The notes under the pieces are model-generated. The model was not told the DNA's origin and searched no databases. It was given only the letters and a program-made list of their open reading frames with translations. Positions 44,753 through 56,786 of a stretch of DNA of 64,000 bases are shown piece after piece (the first letter of the stretch is position 1; every line of letters starts with the position of its first letter). The translations under genes were made by a program, and so were the position numbers. Origin of the DNA: Mikania micrantha. Its lineage: Eukaryota; Streptophyta; Magnoliopsida; Asterales; Asteraceae. Location of the stretch: contig CM018694.1 in assembly GCA_009363875.1 (NCBI GenBank), forward strand, positions 1,364,001-1,428,000. Direction: 5' to 3'.

Positions 44753-44997
44753 TCATGCATCTTTTAAGTTATTTATTTGAAATGGTACATTGAACATTGT
44801 AATTTATGTTTTGCAACTATTATGTTTTGTCATGGATTTTATAACGCTTTTGCAAAGCTACATTTTGTTTATTACAATTGTGACTGAATTATATTTGAAA
44901 AGCATATAGAGGTCTTTCGTTATGTCCAATGACTAAGATCCTGGTTTGTCACGCCCTAAACGGTATGATTCTGTCAGTGGGAAATGAGGGTGTGACA
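44753..44997 (+). repeat. 3' end of the old Gypsy-type LTR
   Basis: After the TCATG duplication the old LTR resumes and ends with 'tgtcacgccc' ... 'gggtgtgaca' at 44997. This is the same kind of terminal inverted arms as solo LTRs A and B. The next bases, CCAAG, would be its target duplication. Confidence 0.5.
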
Positions 44998-46467
44998 CCA
45001 AGGATCTGCTTGAAATCATACATTCAGATGGACGTGGTCCATTCAGAACCACTACTAGAAATGGAGGAACGTGCTTTGTTACATTTACTAATGATTTCAG
45101 TAGATATGGTTTTGTTTATCTCATGAATCATAAACATAAAACGTTTGAAATGTTCAAGCGATACCAAAATAAAGTGCAGAACCGGTTGGGTAGAACGATT
45201 AAGATACTTCGATTGGATCGAGGAGGTGAATATCTTAGTCAAGGATTTGATGAACATCTAACGAATTGTGGAATTGTTTCACAAATAACTCCACCTGGAT
45301 CACCACAATTAAATGGTGTATTTGAAAGGAGAAATCAACTCTATTAGAAATGGTTCGATCAATGATGTGTCGTACAAACTTACCACACTCCTTTTGGAGT
45401 TATGCTCTTGAAACCGCTGCCCGAATTGTTAAATTAGCTCCAACAATGAAAGTTGAAAAGACACCATATGATAAATGACATGGGAATAAACCCAAAGTGT
45501 CTTATCTTAAGGTATGGGGATGTAACGCGTATGTTACCCCGAGGCGAAAAAGTTGTTTTCGTCGGATACCCTAAGAAAATCGGTTATTATATCTACAATC
45601 CCACTAAAAAATTTGTTTTCATTAAGAGGGGAGCTACCTTTTTGGAAAAGGGAACTTTTAGCTAGAGGGATTGGAGAAAATCATGTGAATTTAGAGGAAA
45701 GCCGTGAATCTCAAATACCCGAGATACTAGCTGGAACATCAGGACAACATAATGATGTTGAACTTGAATCTGAAAGGACTCAAGAGATGGATAGGACTCC
45801 AAGCATCCCTAGAAGCACTAGGGATCGACATGAGCCTGATAGATATATTGGACTTCATGTAAATGTCAATAGCTTGGTTATTGGTCAAGCTAAACCTACT
45901 TCTTAAAAAGATGCCATTATGGATTTAGAATCTACGAAATGGCTGGATGCTATGAATGCAGAGATGCAATCTATTTATGACAACCATGTATGAGACTTGG
46001 TTGAACTTCCTCCTGAGTGTCGGACTGTAGGATGTAAATGGATCTTCAAAAAGAAGATTGACATGGATGGTAATGTACAAACCTACAATGCTAGGCTAGT
46101 AGCAAAAGGCTTCACACAAACTCAAGGTATTGATTTTGAAGAAACCTTTTCACCTGTAGCCAGGCTTAAGTCTATTAGGATCTTATTAGCCATAGCTGTA
46201 TATTATAACTATGAAATATGGCATGTGGATGTTAAAACCGTATTTCTAAATGGACATCTTATCGAAGATGTCTATATGGTGCAACCTGAAGGTTTTGTGG
46301 ATCCAAAGAATTCTAATAAGGTTTGCAAGTTGAATAGATCGATTTATGGACTAAAAAAAGCATCTCGGAGTTGGAACATTCATTTCGATCAGAAAATCAA
46401 AGAGTTTGGTTTTATCAAGAACGAACACGAACCTTGTGTTTACAAGAAAGCTAGTGGGAAGGTCTTC
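44998..46467 (+). pseudogene. pol: Copia-3 pol fragment: integrase and first half of RT
   Basis: Starts directly in the integrase core (IIHSDGRGPF, FTNDFSRYGFVYL, LDRGGEYLSQGF, LNGVFERRN), so its 5' half is beyond the old LTR, left of the window. A TAG at 45344 and shifts follow, then the post-integrase region with VGYPKKIGYYIYNP. RT begins about 45950 (GCKWIFKKKIDMDG, ARLVAKGFTQTQGIDFEETF, YGLKKASRSW) and stops at YKKASGKVF near 46467, before the YVDD site. It belongs to a different Copia lineage from Copia-1, -2 and -5. Right end is a blunt junction with Copia-4. Confidence 0.85.
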
Positions 46468-46677
46468 TGATATTATAATGAGGGAAGTATTCCGTTGTCT
46501 TTTGGAAGATTGTCTTCTGATGTTATTCGGAAGGAGGGAAATAATAAGAGAAGGATGGTTTCGGCTCATCAGTCCTTATTTTTTAACAATCTCCCTCTTG
46601 ACTGATGAAGCCAAAACCATTTATTCTGAAAATTTCAAGCATAACTGACCTTTTAGATCACGCACGAAATCTTTCAC

Positions 46678-48623
46678 TTAAAAATATCCCAAGTCATTTT
46701 CAAGATTAAGCTGTTGTATCCTCCTTAGGTCAGTATCATATAGATCTAAGATAGAATACCAATTTGTGAAGGACGTTGTGGAGCCTCTGTACCTTTCTAT
46801 CACAACAGAATTGGTAGCATCATCAAAGAACCATCTTCTGATCCCTGCGTATTCTGAGGATATGTGCATGTATTTATTGGATGGTGAATTTGGCTCCTTT
46901 TGAGGGCTAGACTGTTTGGAAGCAGGTAGAATGGGAGGAACAGTTTCAGGCTGTAGTTGTTCTGAAACAGCTCCACTCATTGTTTGATCCACAGAGGTTT
47001 TTGTGGTGGCTCCCTAGGATTTTGTTAGAGTTGAGGATTTGTGAAGGGTGACATCGGAAGATGAATCCCGCCAAAGCTCAGGATGGTCCTTGTTCTCATT
47101 TTTGAACTTGGACCATTCATTATACAAGTGAGCATCCTTCCACCTTGTGATAGCATTCTTTGTATCCCAATCATTTTGGATTATGATATGCTTTATTCTT
47201 GTTCTCTCTTATGCTTTTCTTAATCTACTAGCATCTCCCTTTAGTCTGGCTGTGAGTTGATCGGATCTATTCCTTAAACTAGTGATGTCCCAGTTTATGA
47301 AGGTCTCAACTTTATACTTTCCTTCATCTGACGGGAATTTGATTATTTGATCCCCCTTAGCTTCATAGTTCTTCTTTATTGAAGATCCATCTCAGTGATC
47401 TTATCTTAATAAGCTTTAACAAGAGCTTCTCTGGTTATCCATGTGACTTGAAGATCAGCTAAGATCTTCTGTTCTTTTTCTTTCTCCACAGTTTTCACTT
47501 GTTCAAGTTCTTTATCTGCGGGAAACTTCCTCTTAGGTGAGAAGAATTGTCTTTCAGTAGAAGGCTGAAGCTTCCCAGTTGCAGTGGCAACTGGATTTAG
47601 TGGAGAAGGGATTTTGGTGGGAGGAGAAGTTTAAATCTCCTCATCATCATCAATCACTAGTTTCCTTTTTTTGGATTTTAGTGATGAGATGGGTCTGTTA
47701 TCATCAAAGTCAGAATTTGACTATTTATTTGAGGCTGGAGGTTCAGAGTCAGAATTTAACTCTTCTTGGCCTGCTGAGCAGCATATAGTAGATTCTCATT
47801 CTCCCTCTTTTTGGCTTCATCAGCCTGTTTTTTGAACCAAGGGGGAGGAGGAGCTATTCTTGTTAAGGAATTAAGGTAGAGAGTGTGATTAGTCACTTCA
47901 TGTATGAGTGACTTAATCTTTGAATCTACTGAAACTTTCAGTAGATCCATTTCCACCTTTTGAGAGTGAAGAAGACTTTGGGTGAAGGTTAGAAATAAAG
48001 AAGTCAGATGGGTGGTAAGCAGTGGGTTTAACAGTGCTTTTAAAATGATAGCTACAAGGGTGGGAGTATTTGAGGTGACTATAGTGTTTGGGGGCTCCTT
48101 AGATAAAGATGTCTGCATTGGGTTGGATTGGGTGTGCAGGACTTTTCCATTCAATACCTTTTTGAGTAACTCAGTGAGTATAGACACATTGGTTTGAAGT
48201 CTTTGAACAGAAGCTGTGAATTCCTCTATTTTATTGTTTGATTCGTCAATCAGTTTAAGGACATCATCCTGACAGTAGTGTCTGTTTCAACATGACCTTA
48301 GTCCATCTCAGCAGTGTCATGTACCCCTTTTTCTTAGTATTAGGGATTTCTAGCCTTAATGTTATGCATTTCATTGGCTACTGCCATAGGTTGAGTCTTA
48401 TTAATTGATCCATCTATGTGAAAGACACTTGGACTAATACATGAGGTGGATGCTCCAACTATATGGTTTGGGTGTCTAGATGGACTAGCCACCCTGACCT
48501 CATGGAAAATTTGGGTTATAGTGTCATGGATGGTTTGTGTTTCATAAGTGGAGGTGTCCATGGGAGAGTGGACTACTGAATGTGTATCAATTGATACTTT
48601 AGCAATTGATGTGGGTTCCCTTT
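46678..48623 (-). pseudogene. Copia-4 ORF3, C-terminal part
   Basis: Broken frames on the minus strand. 48561-48340 (VASPSRHPNHIVGAS) and 48187-47756 (LLKVSVDSKIKSLIHEV, APPPPWFKKQADEAKKREN) match Copia-6 at 63290-64000. 47755-46993 is further degraded, with Lys/Ser-rich pieces. The last frame (46992-46678) ends RRWFFDDATNSVVIERYRG ... LENDLGYF and is followed by the PPT. Removing solo LTR B and one CCTTT joins this frame to 52738 onward without a shift. Confidence 0.6.
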
Positions 48624-49689
48624 TGTAACATCAGTGCCGGAACCGTTACCGGAACAGTGATTTGCACAGTAACATAAACAGTAAATTAGGTACACATTTT
48701 AGTTGTCATTCATATATCATTATCATTTCATGTTATCATAGAACTGTTTCACGATCATCGCAGAAACGTAACTCAGAACTATGGTTCATCAGTCAGATAA
48801 TTATCTGGCAATACAGAACCATCATGTGATTGTTAGTTAGGATTCTATCATGTATAAACGTATGTGAGGCTTTACAGAACAAAACAACAACGGATGTCGT
48901 TACGTGAATTCTAAATCGACGGATTATTCGTATAGGTGACGATCTGTAGGAATATATATGAAGGTTTAACGTTCTGAATGATGTCCAATAATTAGAAAAC
49001 CATATTGAAGAGTGTAGTTATCGTCGTATTCGCCCGGGTGACGATTTGCATGAATACGTGCGACGACTGTACGATTCGATTTAAACAGTAATTTATAAAT
49101 TTCTGAAAATTTAAAATAAATGGAAGATATTTAGTTAATTTACTAGGAATTACCACCTAAAATAAATTTATAAACTTCACTTTTAAAACCGTGATGTTTC
49201 GTACGAAAACGAACGAAACCGGCGTTTTTACACGAAACCGAGCGAAACTGAACGGACCCGAAGATAACCGGGTATCCTGAAACCATTTATTATGGCATTT
49301 AATGCCATTATTCTCCCCCACCTACCAGCCCTCTTTCCAAATTCGTTCCCCTCTCTGTGTAAAACTTTCTCTCACTAGAATTCACACCCTAAATCCTTCA
49401 TTTCACCACGAAATCAAGCTATCTTGGTGTCAGAATGACCCCTATCATCTGTAGAACATGAAAGTACGAACGATCAGAGCTTGGAATCACTCGATTTGAG
49501 GTAAAAACGAGCTAGATCTCACGATTTCTAGGGTTTTCTAACCCTATGTTCGACCACCCCTTTTTGCCGGTTAAAACTTCCAAAAACCTTAGGGAAATCA
49601 CACCTTAACACTCTAAGATGATGTAGGAACAAACTTCACTTCAATATCTAGTCGTATAGCTCAAAAAATCATGGCTGCCCTTGTTCTTG

Positions 49690-49980
49690 TTCGACCGGCC
49701 GAATGAGTTTGCACAGATAGGCCGAATGGCCGGCCAACCGAAGGACCCAGCCACATGCGGCCCGATCGAAGCACTATTTGGCCGAATGGCCCCCGACCGA
49801 AGGAGCTCCATTCTGTCGGCGCAGCTCCTGTTCTTTCGGCTCCAACTCCATTCGCTCGGCCAAATGGTTCTTTCGATTGGCAGAACATCATTCGGTTGAC
49901 ACTCATTAGCATCAACCCTTCATTCGGCCAAGGGCATAAGCACAACCATTCGGCTAGGCTACATTCGGATGAGCTGAACC
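49690..49980. repeat. GCCGAATGG/CATTCGGC motif array in solo LTR B
   Basis: GC-rich island in an AT-rich LTR with units in both orientations. It leaves long open frames on both strands (for example 49661-49945), which I regard as by-products of the repeat. Confidence 0.65.
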
Positions 49981-50887
49981 ATTAGTTGGCCAATCTTATG
50001 GGATTGTGAGTGCATGAAATGCATGGGATTGATTACGTGTGTGCATGGGAAGGGAAGCCATTAGGGTTTGCATCATGCCTTGAGTTTTTACATCACATAT
50101 ATCATGGCTATAAACAAAAACCTTTTTTTTTAAACGAAATGGTGATTTAGAACACTGGTTTGGGGCATAATATGGGATACATCTCGGATGTGGGGTTTGG
50201 TCTAAAATGCAAGAGTTTCATGGATTAGGGTTTTGAATAACAAGAGCATTTCATAAATCACATTGTAACCTAAACATGGGTGTTAACATCATTTGAACTC
50301 AAACCACTTGGGAATTTATGACAATCAAAGATCATAGTTTAAGGTTAAAGTGTTGATCTCACAATTAATACTTAACACTTAGAAATTTTAAGGAAACATA
50401 CAACTACATTAGGTCGTTCCTTTGAACTACATAGGATGGGTTGCATACATAGTCGATCAAAGAATCATGGAACAATCAAGAATTAGTAATGGGCCCAAGG
50501 GTAATCCAATGAGATTAACCTAAGCCCATCATGTTTAGTTATCTTTCTCTTAAATTAATTAATGTTTAATAAAAGGAAGTGACTTATAAATATTCTTTAA
50601 ATTAAAATAAATGATTTCTAACCCAAAGTTTAACTTAAAAATGAAGTATTTAAAATATGTTAATTAAAGGACTTTGAATGTGAACAGCGAAAACCATACA
50701 TCACTAAGGTGTAATTGTGATTATTCAGGGGATAAGGGTTTATTTATGGGTAATATGTTAGACTAGTTAGATGGAATCCTAGGAACACATTAGTAACATA
50801 GGACACTTAGTTGCACACCGAGACCAAAACCCTAGTTACGACTATTATAAATACTTATCGTATTCGAATCCTCTTAAAACAACTCAG

Positions 50888-50956
50888 GTGCTGAAGAAAC
50901 ATAAACTACAAGTAACGAGCGCGCATTTTGTGGTAAATCAATACAGAGCAACACAG
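50888..50956 (+). other. Micro-exon-like block, solo LTR B
   Basis: 69 nt from 'aactcag|gtgctgaag' to 'aacacag|gtgagttc', centre 'gagcgcgcatt'. Closely matches 30199-30269. Confidence 0.45.
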
Positions 50957-51493
50957 GTGAGTTCATTGCCCCTTTCCTAAACATTTTGTTTTCAAACGCG
51001 GGGCTGAGAAGCATGCGTAAACCTTTTTATTTAAATATGTTTTACATAAATGCTTTTACTTATTGTATGTTTTATATATACATGTTTATACTCCTAGACT
51101 CCTGTCTAGGTAAATGTTATGCAGGTTTAACTAATGAATCAATTAGTTACTCTTACGAGTAATATAATAATTCTAAATCAAACAATAAATCTAACAAAGC
51201 TCTAATTCAAAGAATCCAAACTCTGTATGGAAATCAAAAGAACTAAAACTAAAGATCAAATTCAAGGAAATCCAAATTCAGTGTGTGTTCAAATAAACTT
51301 AGGATCAAATTTAAGAATCTATGATCATTGTGGTAGTCATGGAATTCTAATGATCAGAATCAAGAGAATCAAGGAAATCATATCTGTGTGTGAATCAAAG
51401 AACTAATGAAATCATTAAGATCTAATGAAATCATTAATGCTCAAGTTAAGGTGGATGTCAGTTGTATGTAAATCAAGACCACGTGTAACACAC

Positions 51494-51711
51494 GGAAAGT
51501 CCCGTCATAAATAGTAGACTCTTGTAGTCAAGCTATATGGGCAGAAATCAAAAGATCAAACGAAATCAAGAGAACAAAGGCGATCAAAACCAAAGGATAT
51601 CCTAAAGTCCCGACATGTACAGTAGGCCCGAGGGTCAAGCTGATATGGGCACATCATGAAAGTCCCGACGCATACAGGTAGACTCATTTGGGTCATGCCT
51701 GATATGGGCCA
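51494..51711 (+). repeat. Three dispersed units 'aaagtcccgac ... gatatgggc'
   Basis: Units at about 51494-51541, 51606-51652 and 51659-51711 share 'aaagtcccg', 'cagtagac' or similar, and 'gatatgggc'. They occupy a place comparable to the 40-bp 'gtcctccg' repeats of Gypsy-1 LTRs but differ in sequence. Confidence 0.6.
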
Positions 51712-51970
51712 TGTGTGAGACGGTACAACTTGGACACCACCAACAACTAAGTCTAATGGATTGAGTCAAATAAGGCCCAATCATCATGTCTTAGTTGTAA
51801 TTAAATGATTAATTATTTATTTAATTAAACATTTAATATTATGTTTCTACAAGTGCTATGGGTAATCATGAACACATGGTGAACTCAAGAAATTAGTAGT
51901 ATTTCAATTTGTAGAAATCAGAATCTAATATGAAGATGGATGGAATGAAACGCTTAATTATCATTAATAA

Positions 51971-52270
51971 CACTATGCTAAGCAGTCCGGTATGTGGTGG
52001 GACGGTGGCTGGGGCTTGTCCCCTACATATTCCCTATATATAAGCATACTCGATTGGATAGCATAGGTGGTCGTTGATGAGGTTAAGGTTGTCATTTCGG
52101 GGGATCAAGGTAAACAGTTTTCAGGGTAATGAAACGTTATGGATCAATAGTGTGGGATGAAATGCTTAATTATCACCAGGAACAATATATCATGTGGTGG
52201 GACGGTGGCTGGGGCTTGTCCCCTACATATGCCCTATATATAAGCATATTGAACTGGATGGTATAGGTGG
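51971..52270. repeat. Two stem-loop modules in solo LTR B
   Basis: 51971-52070 has outer arms CTATGCTA and TAGCATAG. 52174-52270 has CCAG..CAATAT-type arms. Both share 'gtggtgggacggtggct', a short GGGG/CCCC hairpin and 'ccctatatataagcat'. The arms differ between the two modules but each pairs with its own partner. Confidence 0.55.
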
Positions 52271-52737
52271 TTAATGGTGAGGTTAAGGTTGTCATTCAAA
52301 AGGTTATTCAAATTCATTTTTATAAAACTACATGAACTCACCAACCATGTGTTGACTTGATCTTTTTGCATGACTTCTCAGGTGACGAACATGTCAATTA
52401 AGAAGTTATTGCCTTTGGACTAGGATGCTAGATAGAGTACCTAGTATTTTTGGACCTGCATACTTTTGAAACATCATTTTACAGATTATTTTGTATATCT
52501 TGTGCAGATACAAGATAGAAGAATTATGATGTTGATAGTGGATTTACATTGTTAAATTATGAGCAAAAATGATGTAATTTAACTTTGTAATTCTATTTTC
52601 ATTTAGTATTTTCTCATTATATATCATGTGCAATGTAAAAAATCTGATCATCACGATTATCATTTCCCGATATCGCGCCCCAAGATCTTTCCGCCCGACG
52701 GGAAAATCGATCCAACCCGCCAGCTCGGGGTGTGACA

Positions 52738-53405
52738 CCTTTGGAGTACATCATCATCCTTTTGAGAGGAAGGATGAGGAGCAGGCTCGATTTGAGATTC
52801 TTGACTCACCTGAGAGGTTGTTTTAGGTGGATCATGTTGTCCAGTGGGGACAATGACTTGTTCACGGATCTTATCTTCCGGAACAGTCTTTTTGGGCGTT
52901 TTGGAAGTAAGTTTGGAGGGGGCTTTGGATGTTGGTTTCTGTTTGGTCGGTACCTTTGCAGGTGTGGAAGAAGAGGTGGATGTGGGTTTACCTTGGACGG
53001 TAATGTCCTTAGTATCATCCAATTTCTTTGCCTGTCATAAGGCATTTCTCCCTAACTTGTTGTCTTTTGTGACAAGCATTGAAGAATTGTGTGGTATAGA
53101 AACTTGTACTTGGGTCGAAAGAAAGCCTTGTACAAAGCTCCATTTTTTAGGTCTCCCTGGTAATCACACTCAACAAACTCAGTGTGAAGAAGACCTATAG
53201 TAAAAGTGGATGGAGAGTCGGAATCAAGAAGATTCAAAGCAGAAGAAATAAGTGAAGGGGTTATGGTAACCCGTTGTTCGGCAACCACAGAGGTGATGCT
53301 TCAACAATATCATCTTTGGTCACTATAGAAGAGTTTGTCCAAAATTGATTCAAGGCAATGACCGTTATAAAATCAAGTGCGGATCTACAGAGAAAAAGTG
53401 GTAGT
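52738..53405 (-). pseudogene. Copia-4 ORF3, N-terminal domain
   Basis: Minus frames encode LDFITVIALNQFWTNSSIV, then after a shift near 53290 VVAEQRVTITPSLISSALNL and YKFLYHTILQCLSQKT. These align with the Copia-2 ORF3 segments QSFWGSARVISV, ISEADIRRVLQL and YKFLAHVLLHCLS in the same order and spacing. A Thr/Lys/Pro-rich low-complexity stretch follows (53022-52738), as in the other ORF3s. This is evidence for a shared N-terminal domain across divergent Copia lineages. Confidence 0.65.
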
Positions 53406-53830
53406 ACTTATAACAAAACAATGAATTTTACGTTTTAGTCAAACCTGTAAAAGGCAAAAAAAGAAAAAGGAGAGAGGCTACAAAACGACATAATAACATA
53501 ATCAGTCAAACATTTTGTAAACACCTGGACAGTGGTTTGATAGGAATGAAGCCTGGTCTGATGCCGTCACTCTAAATCACCTTAAGCATGAAGCTCAGAC
53601 GACTTGATTAGAGTGATTGCACCGAGCCAGAGGACATTCCTCACAAACATCTATCTGGAAGCTTGAACTCACCATTCTTGATCAAGGATTAAGTTAAGCA
53701 ATGTGATCAAGAGAAAAACTAATGAGTTTTGCAGCAAAAATTAGGATCAGTGCGGATGAAAAAAAGACGGAATTGGGAACGACGGATATATATAGGAGAA
53801 AATACTGAGAGACAGAAAGTGGCAAGTGGT
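53395..53830 (-). promoter_or_regulatory. TATA box, short ORF and acceptor-like site upstream of Copia-4 ORF3
   Basis: Minus strand 'cctatatatatcc' (53796-53784) is followed about 110 nt later by an ATG (53675) opening MVSSSFQIDVCEE. Pyrimidine-rich 'ctttttctctgtag' then ends at 53395 just before the ORF3 domain. The three parts repeat the TATA, leader and acceptor order seen before ORF3 in Copia-1 and -2. Confidence 0.4.
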
Positions 53831-54163
53831 AAAAATATCTAAACATCGAAGCTAATGACCACTGAGGGTTATTAGTATAACCTCAGAAGGTGGAAGGGAA
53901 TGTCACAATGGATAGATGTCAACCAATGATAGATAAGCATAGTAAAATACAACAACTGATATATTTTACATTGGTCTATTAGTAGTTAGATATAACCTTG
54001 GAAGTTTGAGCGGAAGCAATTCAATCCGTGGTTATATCCTTTTGATCCGTTGTTAGGTTATCCAACGTATTAACCTTTAAGATAGTGATGAGAATTTCAA
54101 TAAAAGTAAAAAAAATAATTTAAAATTTTAGTACAAGTTGTTTATGATTCAGAGGTTGCAGTT
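53831..54163 (-). repeat. Copia-4 spacer between pol and ORF3
   Basis: Non-coding, AT-rich. I see no clear array or polypurine tract. Confidence 0.5.
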
Positions 54164-55805
54164 TTAACTCAGGCTTATTATGCCTAATTTTGTAACAAAT
54201 TTGGCAAAGGTGGCTGAGTCTAAAGGTTTCGTGAAAATATCAGAAACTTGATCAGTTGTTGAGACATTTTCAGGAACAATTAGTTCATTTTCATAACAGT
54301 CTCTTATGAAGTGGTGTCTTATTTCTATGTGTTTGGTTTGAGACTGATAGACATGATTTTTTTATTATGTTTTTGGCTGCTTCACTGTCTATAAAAAATG
54401 GGGTTTTTATTTCCAGTTATCCCAAATTCCAATAACTAATATTGAAGCCATAGGACTTGTCCTGTACTACAACAATGTACTATGCTTTGGTAGTTGAATT
54501 TAAAACGAAAGTTTGTTTCTTGCTTTGCTAGGATACCAAAAAATTTGCAAAGAATTGATATCCTTCTAAAGTTGACTTTCTGGTAAGAGAGCATCCAAAA
54601 TAATCACTATTTGAAAAAGCTACAAGCCTACAAGGTTGATTAGCAGGATACCAGATACCTAGTGTAGAAGTACCTTTTAGGTATCTGAATATCCTTTTTA
54701 CAAAAGATAAATGAGATTTTTTTGGAGAAGATTGGTATCTTACACAAAAACATGTAGCATACATAATGTCAGGTCTTGATGCAGTTAAGTATGTCAATGA
54801 TCCAATCATACATCTGTAGAGAGTTTGATCTAGAAGTTCACCACTTTCATCTAGTGCAATTCCAGGAGCAGTTGCCATAGGGGTAGGAATTGTTTTATAA
54901 TCAGTCATTTCATATTTATTCAAAAGATCTTTTATGTATTTTGACTAATGATAAAAATACCATTGGGTGTTTGTTGAATTTAAAGTCCTCAATTTTTTTT
55001 AGTTCACTTCAGGCACTCATTTCAAATTTTGAAGACATGAGATTTGAAAATTGTTTACATAAGGATGGATTTGTTGATCCAAATATAATGTCATCAACAT
55101 ATATTTGAACCAAGAGAAGATCTTTTCCATTCCTTTTGGTGAATAGTGTTTTGTCTATGGTTCTACTGGTAAATTTATTAAAGAGAATAAATTGAGATAG
55201 AGTTTCATAACAGGCTATTGGAGCTTGTTTTAGTCCATATAGAGCATTGTCCTGTTTGTACACCCAGTCAGGATGATGAACGTCATCAAATCCTAGTAGC
55301 TGGCAGCCATAGACTTCTTCTTTTATTTTACCATATAGAAAGGCACTTTTGATATCCATTTGAAATACCTTTATGTTATGAGAGATTGCAAAGGCAAGGA
55401 AGAGTCTGATAGCTTCTAATCTAGCTACAGGAGCAAAGGTTTCATCATATTCTATCCCTTCCTCTTGGAAGTAACCTGGAACTAGCAATCTGGCTTTATT
55501 TTTGACCATAATGCCTCTGTCATCGGTTTTGTTTCTAAATACCCATCTGGTTCCTATAGGGTATTTTTCTTTAGGCAAGGGACATAGTGTCTAAACATTT
55601 TGTCTTTTAAATTGAAGCAATTCTTCTTGCATAGCTTCAACCCAATTGCTATCTTTTAGGGCCTCTTGATATGTAGATGGCTCTATTTGAGACAAGAAGA
55701 CAACATGAACACAAAAGTTTACAATTTGGCTTCTGGTTTGAGAACCTTTCTTCAAATCACCTAAGATTTGTTCTAGAGGATAATTTTTATCATAGGGAAT
55801 GATCC
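54164..55805 (-). pseudogene. pol: Copia-4 pol: RT and RNase H (broken)
   Basis: Upstream part near 55790-55590 reads an integrase-RT linker ending in a TAG at about 55591. Frame 55578-55009 starts KEKYPIGTRWVFRNK and contains LEAIRLFLAF, YGLKQAPIACYE and the catalytic IYVDDIIFGST. After a shift, 54923-54528 carries RT tail and RNase H (LTASRPDIMYA, YLKGTSTLGIWY, SNSDYFGCSLTRKS). A degraded RNase H end runs to TAA at 54164. It cannot encode a full enzyme. Confidence 0.85.
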
Positions 55806-56786
55806 CTTGTTCAGATCTATGTTGATGATATCATCTTCGGATCTACTGATGAACAATTGTGTTTGGAGTTTAAAGAGGTGATGATTGAGAAGTTTGAGAT
55901 GAGTGCTATGTCTGACATCAAGTTCTTTTTGGGTTTACAAATTGATCAGACTGATGATGGCATTTTTATTCATCAGACTAAATACATTCAAGATGTGCTA
56001 AAACGGTTTAGCATGCTTGATTGTAAACCCATTTCCACGCCCATTCAGCCCAATCACGGGATTGAGCCTGATCTTAAGGGGGGCTAATTGATGCTACATT
56101 ATATCGTGGAATGATCGGGAGTTTGATGTTTGACAGCCTCAAGACCATATATTGTATTCGCTACAAGTATCTGTGCTCGCTATCAATCAAAGCCTAAAGT
56201 TTCTCATCTGATTGCAGTCAAGAGGATTTTACGTTATCTGAAGGGTACACCAGACACCGGTCTGTGGTATCCTAAGGATGATAACTATACCTTCCATGCG
56301 TATAGTGATTCAGACTATGGAGGATGCAAGACTGATTCCAAATCAACTACTGGAGGTGCTCAGTTTCTAAGGGAGAGATTAGTCTCATGGCAGTGTAAGA
56401 AGCAAACATCTGTTGCTACATCTACATGTGAAGCTGAATATGTAGCTGCTGCCAGTTGTTGTTCCCAAGTCTTGTGGATACAACAACAGATGAGAGACTA
56501 TGGACTGAATTTTTTATCTACCCCGATTCATGTAGATAATGAGGCTGCCATTGCAATTACCAAGAATCCAGTGTATCATTCACGTTCCAAGCACATTGAT
56601 ATTCGGTTTCATTTCATACGTGACTGTTATGAAAAGAAACTGATTGATGTGGTGAAGATACACACAAACGAGCAAAGGGCAGACCTTCTCACCAAGGCCT
56701 TTGACAAACAACGTTTTGAGTATTTACTCAAATTAAATGGGATCAGGGTCATGGGTGAGGTAATCAAGAATCAAATTCCTTCATAA
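55806..56786 (+). pseudogene. pol: Copia-5 pol 3' end: RT tail and RNase H
   Basis: Begins at the catalytic motif (YVDDIIFGSTDEQ), then MSDIKFFLGLQIDQT and LKRFSMLDCKPIS. A frame-disturbed stretch (56085-56130) follows. RNase H is long and intact in 56130-56786: YSDSDYGGCKTDSKSTTGG, SWQCKKQTSVATSTCEAEY, SKHIDIRFHFIRDCYE. It ends TAA at 56784. Together with Copia-1 it shows what Copia-2 lost between the linker and RNase H. Confidence 0.88.

Larger units (their letters stand above)
48624..52737 (+). mobile_element. Solo LTR B (Gypsy type), 4114 bp
   Basis: TGTAACATCAG ... CTCGGGGTGTGACA, with perfect CCTTT duplications (48619-48623 and 52738-52742). No internal region is present. It is a relative of solo LTR A. 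Contents in order: CT-rich tract near 49330-49375, donor-like 'ttgag|gtaaaaa' (49500), CGAATG array 49690-49980, block 50888-50956, repeats 51494-51711, two stem-loop modules (51971-52070, 52174-52270) and acceptor-like 'cttctcag' ending 52381. Confidence 0.92.
46468..55805 (-). mobile_element. Copia-4, truncated minus-strand Copia element with ORF3, split by solo LTR B
   Basis: In minus direction: RT (from 55805), RNase H, spacer, ORF3, PPT 'aagagggagat' at 46602-46589 and about 120 bp of 3' LTR starting TGTTAAAAAATAAGG at 46588. Gag, protease and integrase are absent at the right, where it meets Copia-5. It keeps the pol-spacer-ORF3 order of Copia-1 and -2 but is much diverged in sequence. 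Confidence 0.75.

Noticed and set aside
44946..44997. A 52-bp miniature element with TGTCAC/GTGACA ends
   Set aside because: The same terminal arms occur at the right ends of solo LTRs A and B, so it is the U5 end of the old LTR.
49661..49985. Overlapping open frames on both strands in solo LTR B
   Set aside because: They arise from the GC-rich GCCGAATGG array, which happens to lack stops. No homology or start context is seen.
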